Source of the DNA: Rhodanobacteraceae bacterium | GTDB taxonomy: Bacteria; Pseudomonadota; Gammaproteobacteria; Xanthomonadales; Rhodanobacteraceae | Length of the DNA: 64,000 nt | Direction: 5' to 3' | Assembly (NCBI GenBank): GCA_016790075.1 | Contig: JAEUPP010000005.1 | Location: forward strand, 62,001-126,000 | Part shown: positions 58,540 through 64,000 of the stretch, one piece after another | How positions within the stretch are numbered: the first letter of the stretch is position 1 | Layout: each line of letters starts with the position of its first letter | Notes under the pieces: model-generated | Told to the model about the DNA's origin: nothing | The model's input: only the letters and a program-made list of their open reading frames with translations | Databases searched by the model: none | Translations under genes and position numbers: made by a program

Positions 58540-59253
58540 TCAGCGCATCGCTGCGCCGCCCGCGAGCAGGCTCCAGGAACGCAGGCTCGCCCCCCCGAGC
58601 TGATGCGTGATCAGTGCGCGCATAAGCCGGCGCAAGCCTGCGAGATCCACCGCGTCCGGCATGCAATCGTCGGCCAGTGCCCGCAGAGCGCTGCCGCGCA
58701 GGCGCAACGCGTTTGGCTGCTGCCGGTAAGGCACGGCGCCGTACTCGGGAATGTAGATGTACTCCGCATTGGCCTCGATCTCGGTGCCGTCGTCCGCCTG
58801 ACAGTCCAGAACCAGGCCGTAGCCCGTTTCTGCCAGCAGATCACGCTCGAACCGACGCAAGGTCCAGGCCCGGGCTGACGACAGCACGAGGCGCTGCAAG
58901 GTGGCTTCATAAGCGTCGAACAGCACCGGCAGCGCATCGTGGCGCGGCACCAGACGGATCAGGAGTTCGTTGACGTACAGCGCGCAAACCAGCGCCTCCC
59001 CGGCCAGAGCAAGGGGCTGTCCGCGCGCCTCCAGACCGGTCAGCTGCACCAGCTCGCCCCGGCCGCTCCAGCTCAGGCTCAGGGGTACCAGCGGCTGCAG
59101 CAGTGCGCGCGGCTGGCGCGGTCGCTCCCGGCGCACGCCCCGGGCGACAAGGCAGAGGCGGCCATGGTCGCGGCTCCACCCTTCGAGCAGCAGGCTGGTC
59201 TCCCGATACGGCCGTGCGTGCAGGACCCAGCCTAGCTGTTCGTCGACGCGCAT
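58540..59253 (-). CDS. recO: DNA repair protein RecO
   Basis: RecO anneals DNA and loads RecA in the RecFOR pathway. The 237-residue protein has an OB-fold start (GWVLHARPYRETSLLLEGWSRDHGRL-type), VARGVRRER, LYVNELLIRLVPRHD, and RRFERDLLAETGYGL in the helical half. It is the last gene of the lepA-lepB-rnc-era-recO run, 11 nt after era. Weak similarity between RecO proteins is normal; the neighbours confirm the call. Confidence 0.93.
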   Translation of the reverse strand: MRVDEQLGWVLHARPYRETSLLLEGWSRDHGRLCLVARGVRRERPRQPRALLQPLVPLSLSWSGRGELVQLTGLEARGQPLALAGEALVCALYVNELLIRLVPRHDALPVLFDAYEATLQRLVLSSARAWTLRRFERDLLAETGYGLVLDCQADDGTEIEANAEYIYIPEYGAVPYRQQPNALRLRGSALRALADDCMPDAVDLAGLRRLMRALITHQLGGASLRSWSLLAGGAAMR

Positions 59254-59264
59254 GGCGCCCTGGG

Positions 59265-60182
59265 TCAGCCTTCGTAACCGAAACGCTTCAGCGCAGCTTC
59301 GTCATCGGACCAATTCTCCCGCACGCGCACCCAGAGTTTCAGGAATACACGCCGCTCGAACAGACGCTCCATGGCAAGCCGCGCCGAGGTGCCGACTTCC
59401 TTCAGGCGCGCGCCGGCGGCACCAATAACGATAGCCTTCTGACCTGCCCGTTCGACCCAGATCACGGCGCCGATCTCGGCCACGCCGTCCTCGCGCTCAC
59501 CGAATTGTTCGATCTCTACCGTGCACGAATACGGCAGCTCCTGACCCAGCTGGCGCATGAGTTGCTCGCGTACCAGTTCAGCCGCGAGGAAGCGTTCACT
59601 GCGATCAGTGATTTCGTCCTCGCCATAGACCGCCGGTGCAAGCGGCAGGCGCGCGATGATTTCCCGCTCCAGCGCCTGCAGCCCGTCGGCGCGGCGCGCC
59701 GATACCAGCAGCACCGCATCGTAGCGGCGCTCGCGGGTGATTTCGGCGATAAACGGCAGCAACACTTCGCGATTCTTCAGCGCGTCCACCTTGTTGACGG
59801 CAAGCAATACCGGCTTGCCGGCCGCGGCCAGCGCCTGCCAAACGCGCTGGTCTTCGTCGGCCCAGCGGGCAGCCTCGATCACATGCACCAGTACGTCGAC
59901 TTCGTCGATAGCACCTCGCGCAGCGCGATTGAGCTGACGGTTGATCGCACGCTTGGCATCCGTGTGCATGCCGGGCGTATCGACGAACAGCATCTGCGCA
60001 CCAGGTCGCGTCGCTATGCCAAGAATGCGGTGCCGCGTCGTCTGTGGCTTGGGGCTTACGATGCTGACACGAAACCCGACCAGCGAGTTCTGCAGCGTCG
60101 ACTTGCCGACGTTAGGTCGCCCCAGCAGCGCAACAAGGCCACAGCGATGGTCAGCATCTGCTGCGGGGGTATCAGCGTTCAT
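59265..60182 (-). CDS. era: GTPase Era
   Basis: Era is a ribosome-assembly GTPase that binds the 3' end of 16S rRNA. The 305 residues have G1 (GRPNVGKST), G3 (DTPGMH), G4 (NKVD), and a C-terminal KH domain with [14 protein letters not shown]. The ATG at 60182 lies inside rnc, giving an 11-nt overlap; coupling of rnc and era is usual. Confidence 0.97.
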   Translation of the reverse strand: MNADTPAADADHRCGLVALLGRPNVGKSTLQNSLVGFRVSIVSPKPQTTRHRILGIATRPGAQMLFVDTPGMHTDAKRAINRQLNRAARGAIDEVDVLVHVIEAARWADEDQRVWQALAAAGKPVLLAVNKVDALKNREVLLPFIAEITRERRYDAVLLVSARRADGLQALEREIIARLPLAPAVYGEDEITDRSERFLAAELVREQLMRQLGQELPYSCTVEIEQFGEREDGVAEIGAVIWVERAGQKAIVIGAAGARLKEVGTSARLAMERLFERRVFLKLWVRVRENWSDDEAALKRFGYEG

Positions 60183-60870
60183 GCACAAGAATTTCCTTGA
60201 TGTGTTCGAGCGCCGAGCCCGCGGCGATCTGCTCCGCAGCGCGCCGGCTAGGCGCGCGTCCAGCAAAGCGCAAAGGCAAGTGCCCAAGTATGCAGGCGAC
60301 ATCGAACACTTTGGCGTGATCGTCGCCACTACTACTGATGAGTTCGTAAACCGGCAAGGGCAGACCCCGCGCCTGCAACAACTCCTGCAGCCGCGTCTTG
60401 GCGTCTTTTTGCGGTGCGCGCAGCTGCGCTGCACGCTCGGAGAACAAGGTTCGCACGCAGGAACGGCAGGCGTCCCAGCCTGCATCCAGATAGACCGCCG
60501 CAACAAGCGCCTCGAAAGCATCGGCCAGGATCGAATCACGCCGGTGCCCACCACTCTTGAGTTCACCGGGTCCGAGTCGCAGCACCTCGCCCAACGCGAG
60601 CGAGCGCGCCACATCGGCAAGCGCAGCGCCGCTGACCAACTGCGCACGCATACGCGTGAGCTCGCCTTCATCCGCGCGGGCATGCAACTCGAAAAGCAGC
60701 TCGGCGACAAGCATGCCGACCAGCGAATCGCCGAGGAATTCGAGGCGCTCGTTGTTAGGCTTGCCGGCGCTGCGATGTGTCAGCGCCTGCTCAGCCAGTG
60801 CCGGGTCATGGAATTCGTGCGGAAAACGAAGTTTTGCCAAGCGTCCAATCGCCACGGCTGTAGGGATCAC
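60172..60870 (-). CDS. rnc: ribonuclease III
   Basis: RNase III cuts double-stranded RNA, including rRNA precursors. The 232-residue protein has the signature [11 protein letters not shown] (E44, D48) and the second active-site region [13 protein letters not shown]. The dsRNA-binding domain has [14 protein letters not shown] and a RRAAEQIAA end. It overlaps era and is 38 nt downstream of the DUF4845 gene. Confidence 0.97.
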   Translation of the reverse strand: MIPTAVAIGRLAKLRFPHEFHDPALAEQALTHRSAGKPNNERLEFLGDSLVGMLVAELLFELHARADEGELTRMRAQLVSGAALADVARSLALGEVLRLGPGELKSGGHRRDSILADAFEALVAAVYLDAGWDACRSCVRTLFSERAAQLRAPQKDAKTRLQELLQARGLPLPVYELISSSGDDHAKVFDVACILGHLPLRFAGRAPSRRAAEQIAAGSALEHIKEILVHER

Positions 60871-60908
60871 GGCGTACTAGGCGCCGCAACGCTGCCCGGA
60901 GTGCCGCA

Positions 60909-61298
60909 TCAGTCGACGGCTGCGGCCGAGCCCGAGAGATTGAGCGTCTTGTCGAAGCTGACCAGCAGATCGATGTTGTAGATGAAGTCAATGCGCTTGT
61001 CGTAGAACACACGCAGACTGGAGGCACCACTTTGCCGCTGCAGCTGGATATTCTGCGGCGGTACCGTGTTTTCATCGACGTACTGGATACTGAACTTGGT
61101 ATTCAGCATCTGGCGTATTTCGCCCACATCCTTGCTGCCGATGCCGGGCTCGGTGAGCAGCTGGTTCATCGACTTCACTACACCCATGTATTCCGAATAG
61201 ACCGGAACCAGTTTCATTGCCACGTAGGCGAAGAAACCGACGATGCAGAGCACGATGACGAAACCGATAAACGTGATACCACGTTGCGACTGCTTCAT
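60909..61298 (-). CDS. DUF4845 membrane protein
   Basis: The 129-residue protein has a single N-terminal membrane helix in a pilin-like context (QRGITFIGFVIVLCIVGFFAYVAMKL) and a soluble C-terminal domain. It is a conserved partner between lepB and rnc in beta- and gammaproteobacteria, of unknown role. The ATG at 61298 has GGAGGG about 8 nt upstream. LepB stops 14 nt before it. Confidence 0.88.
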   Translation of the reverse strand: MKQSQRGITFIGFVIVLCIVGFFAYVAMKLVPVYSEYMGVVKSMNQLLTEPGIGSKDVGEIRQMLNTKFSIQYVDENTVPPQNIQLQRQSGASSLRVFYDKRIDFIYNIDLLVSFDKTLNLSGSAAAVD

Positions 61299-61312
61299 AT
61301 CCACGCCCTCCA

Positions 61313-62116
61313 CTATTTGATCAAGGTGCCAAGACGGCCGAACTCGATAATGCCGTTGCTGAAACCACGCCAACTCATCCAGATCACGAAAGCCTTGCCG
61401 ACAAGATTTTCTTCCGGCACGAAGCCCCAGACACGGCTGTCGGAACTGCTGTCCCGGTTGTCGCCCATGACGAAATAATGCCCGGCCGGAACCTGAACCG
61501 TAAAGTCAGGCCCCACCTGCCTGCCCGGCACGGTGATGATCTGGTGGCGAACGGGGCCCAGTTGCTCGGTGAATGACTCGGCACCGCTATGTACCAGGTC
61601 GCGCGACTCCGGATCAGTGCCGGCATACGCACCACCGTTGTCCTGCGCCATTTCCTCACCGTTGATGTAGAGCTTCTTGTTACGGTAGGTGACCTGGTCA
61701 CCCGGCTTGCCTATGACGCGCTTGATGTAGTCCTGGGCAGGATCCTTGGGAAAACGAAACACGACCACGTCGCCACGCTGCGGTTCGCCGACTTCGACGA
61801 TCTTCTTGTCCAGCACCGGCAAGCGGATACCGTAGGCGAACTTGTTGACGAGGATGAAGTCGCCGACGAGCAGGGTCGGCATCATCGACCCCGAGGGGAT
61901 ACGAAACGGCTCCGCAAGAAACGAGCGAAACAGCAGCACGATGAGAATTACCGGGAAGAACGAGCGCGAATACTCCACGAGTATGGGTTCGCGCGGCGTC
62001 TCACCAGGCGGCACTTCTGCGGCGCGGCGCTTGGCGAAAAACCAGTGATCAACAGCCCAGATCACGCCAGTCAGCAAGGTCAGCCCGACCAGGATGGCGG
62101 CAAAGTCGAAGTGCAT
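61313..62116 (-). CDS. lepB: signal peptidase I
   Basis: LepB removes Sec and Tat signal peptides on the outer face of the inner membrane. The 267 residues have two membrane helices (about 5-25 and 52-68). The serine motif is IPSGSMMPTL (S77), the lysine motif DYIKRVIG (K132), and the box GDNRDSSSDSR. The order after lepA is the usual one. Confidence 0.97.
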   Translation of the reverse strand: MHFDFAAILVGLTLLTGVIWAVDHWFFAKRRAAEVPPGETPREPILVEYSRSFFPVILIVLLFRSFLAEPFRIPSGSMMPTLLVGDFILVNKFAYGIRLPVLDKKIVEVGEPQRGDVVVFRFPKDPAQDYIKRVIGKPGDQVTYRNKKLYINGEEMAQDNGGAYAGTDPESRDLVHSGAESFTEQLGPVRHQIITVPGRQVGPDFTVQVPAGHYFVMGDNRDSSSDSRVWGFVPEENLVGKAFVIWMSWRGFSNGIIEFGRLGTLIK

Positions 62117-62196
62117 TCGCGTTCCTCAGACTCGGTAGTACAGCGTTCGGTGGCACAGCAACAATTGTCAGTTCCGCGCCAGCGGCGCGGACAGGA

Positions 62197-63987
62197 TTAC
62201 TTGTCCATCTGCAGCACGGCGAGAAAGGCTTCCTGCGGGATATCCACGCTGCCGACCTGCTTCATGCGTTTCTTGCCTTCTTTCTGCTTCTCGAGCAACT
62301 TGCGCTTGCGCGATACGTCGCCGCCATAACATTTGGCGAGAACGTTCTTGCGCAGCGCCTTTACCGTCGAGCGAGCAATGATCTGCGAACCGACCGCAGC
62401 CTGGATCGCCACGTCGAACTGCTGCCGCGGAATCAGCTCTTTCATTTTTTCCGTGAGTTCGCGGCCACGCCGGTCAGCAGCACCGCGATGCACGATCAGG
62501 CTCAGTGCATCGACACGATCACCGTTGATAAGCACGTCCAGGCGCACGAACGGACCCGCACGGAACTCGTGAAAGTGATAGTCCATCGACGCATAGCCGC
62601 GCGACACGGATTTCAGCTTGTCGAAGAAATCCAGCACAACCTCGGCCAAGGGCAGCTCATAGCTGATACGCACCTGGGTCGACACGTAATTGATGCTGCG
62701 CTGGATGCCGCGCTTTTCCTCGCACAGACCGATCACGTTGCCGATATAGTCCGGCGGCGTGAGGATATCGGCAATGATGATGGGCTCGCGCACTTCCTCG
62801 ATGTTCTGCGCCGGCGGCAACTTCGCGGGGTTGTCGAGCGACATCACGCTGCCATCGGTCTGCAGTACTTCATAGACGACGGTGGGCGCGGTCGTGATGA
62901 GATCGAGGTCGTATTCGCGCTCGAGCCGCTCCTGGATGATGTCCATGTGCAGCAGCCCGAGAAAACCGCAGCGGAAGCCAAAACCCATGGCCTCGGAGCT
63001 TTCCGGCTCGAAGTTCAGCGCCGCATCGTTGAGCCGCAGTTTTTCGAGAGCTTCCCGCAACGCCGGGAAGTCGTCAGCGGCGGTCGGGAACAGTCCCGCA
63101 AACACCCGCGACTGCATTTTCTGAAACCCCGGCAACGGTGCCGGTGCGGGATCGGCGTTCATGGTCAGCGTATCGCCGACTGGTGCGCCGTGGACATCCT
63201 TGATCGACGCTGTGAGCCAGCCTACCTCGCCCGCTTCAAGGCTGTCCTTGGGCTTGCGCTTGGGCGTGAACACTCCGACCTGGTCAACCTCGTGCCAGCG
63301 CCCCGTCGACATCACGAGAATCTTGTCCCTGGGCTTGATCCGCCCCTGCATCACGCGGACCAGCGACACTACGCCCAGGTAGTTGTCAAACCACGAGTCA
63401 ATGATCAACGCCTGCAGTTTGGTCGTATCGCGCGGCTTCGGCGGCGGGATACGCGCGACGATGGCTTCGAGTACGGCCTCGATATTCTGGCCAGTCTTGG
63501 CACTGATCGGGATTGCATCATCGGCGTCGATGCCGATGACCGCTTCGATTTCACTCTTGGCCCGGTCAATATCAGCCGTCGGCAGGTCGATCTTGTTGAG
63601 TACGGGAATGACTTCGAGGCCCTGCTCCACTGCGGTATAGCAATTGGCGACTGACTGCGCCTCTACCCCCTGGGCCGCGTCAACGACGAGCAGCGCCCCC
63701 TCACAGGCAGCAAGCGAGCGGCTGACTTCATAGCTGAAGTCCACGTGACCCGGTGTGTCGATGAAATTGAGCTGATAGACCCTGCCGTCGCGTGCGGTAT
63801 AGGGCAGCGAAACCGACTGTGCCTTGATGGTAATGCCGCGCTCGCGCTCAATCGGGTTGGAATCGAGCACCTGCGCTTCCATCTCGCGGGCCTCCAGACC
63901 GCCGCACAATTGGATGATGCGGTCAGCGAGCGTGGATTTGCCGTGGTCGACGTGAGCAATGATTGAGAAATTTCGGATATGGTCCAT
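62197..63987 (-). CDS. lepA: elongation factor 4 (LepA)
   Basis: LepA is a translation GTPase that helps ribosome biogenesis and back-translocation. The 596-residue protein has G1 (AHVDHGKST), G2 region ([11 protein letters not shown]), G3 (DTPGHVD), G4 (NKID). The LepA C-terminal domain follows, with [25 protein letters not shown]-type sequence and [13 protein letters not shown] at the end. The gene is complete in the window and heads the operon. Confidence 0.98.
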   Translation of the reverse strand: MDHIRNFSIIAHVDHGKSTLADRIIQLCGGLEAREMEAQVLDSNPIERERGITIKAQSVSLPYTARDGRVYQLNFIDTPGHVDFSYEVSRSLAACEGALLVVDAAQGVEAQSVANCYTAVEQGLEVIPVLNKIDLPTADIDRAKSEIEAVIGIDADDAIPISAKTGQNIEAVLEAIVARIPPPKPRDTTKLQALIIDSWFDNYLGVVSLVRVMQGRIKPRDKILVMSTGRWHEVDQVGVFTPKRKPKDSLEAGEVGWLTASIKDVHGAPVGDTLTMNADPAPAPLPGFQKMQSRVFAGLFPTAADDFPALREALEKLRLNDAALNFEPESSEAMGFGFRCGFLGLLHMDIIQERLEREYDLDLITTAPTVVYEVLQTDGSVMSLDNPAKLPPAQNIEEVREPIIIADILTPPDYIGNVIGLCEEKRGIQRSINYVSTQVRISYELPLAEVVLDFFDKLKSVSRGYASMDYHFHEFRAGPFVRLDVLINGDRVDALSLIVHRGAADRRGRELTEKMKELIPRQQFDVAIQAAVGSQIIARSTVKALRKNVLAKCYGGDVSRKRKLLEKQKEGKKRMKQVGSVDIPQEAFLAVLQMDK

Positions 63988-64000
63988 CGAGGTGCCGCAG

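Noticed and set aside
62488-63654. 388-codon open frame on plus opposite lepA
   Set aside because: LepA is complete and conserved on minus; the plus frame has no family features.

Overview
This 64 kb window is a GC-rich chromosomal segment of a gammaproteobacterium. Gene content and order (pyrG-kdsA-eno-ftsB-ispD-ispF-truD; surE-pcm-yqaA-nlpD-rpoS; lepA-lepB-DUF4845-rnc-era-recO; nagZ-hpt-mtnP) fit the Lysobacterales/Xanthomonadales, and two secreted proteins with a shared C-terminal ending suggest a Rhodanobacteraceae-like member. The taxonomic call is an inference from synteny and memory, not a database result.

Layout. 0-9 kb (mostly minus strand): 5' part of a synthetase-type relA, a secreted protein of unknown family, a small secreted protein, the DEAH helicase hrpA, and dps on plus. 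9.5-19.3 kb (plus): a large secreted ExeM/NucH-type nuclease with three Calx-beta repeats, a VTT membrane protein, a GH17-GT2 beta-glucan synthase fusion of NdvB type, a pepsin-like aspartic protease 12 nt behind it, and a secreted BNR/sialidase-like protein. 19.4-31.2 kb (minus): rpoS, nlpD, yqaA, pcm, surE, then a smrB-like gene on plus, a small lipoprotein with a sigma-S-like -10, then truD, ispF, ispD, ftsB, eno, kdsA and pyrG in a tight run. 31.5-40.5 kb (plus): aminopeptidase P, a UDP-GlcNAc 2-epimerase-like enzyme, an unknown protein, a GT2-GT4 double glycosyltransferase, a methyltransferase translationally coupled to it, and parE. 40.6-43.2 kb: a Q-rich secreted peptide, a formylglutamate amidohydrolase-like enzyme, a DadA-like oxidoreductase and tRNA-Pro(CGG) with its promoter and terminator.

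43.2-48.8 kb is the accessory-looking part: a probable IS91-type transposase C-terminal remnant directly behind the tRNA, a small conserved hypothetical, a secreted RCC1-repeat protein, a lipoprotein with a peptidoglycan-binding-like C-terminus, a stretch with a well-placed start but no intact gene, and a membrane protein of unknown family. 48.8-57 kb: a cold-shock protein, the nucleotide/cell-wall salvage run nagZ-hpt-mtnP, a CYTH protein, rlmD, a ydbH-ydbL pair apparently without a separate ynbE, a divergent receiver-Hpt protein and an 18-bp perfect inverted repeat. 57.1-64 kb (minus): a Tat-exported GH109-like Gfo/Idh/MocA protein and the conserved lepA-lepB-DUF4845-rnc-era-recO operon.

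No CRISPR array, prophage or complete insertion sequence was seen. The most unusual content is the NdvB-like synthase plus pepsin homologue, the glycan cluster with the double glycosyltransferase, the lipoprotein/membrane-protein locus at 45.9-48.8 kb, and the shared C-terminal motif of two otherwise unrelated secreted proteins.
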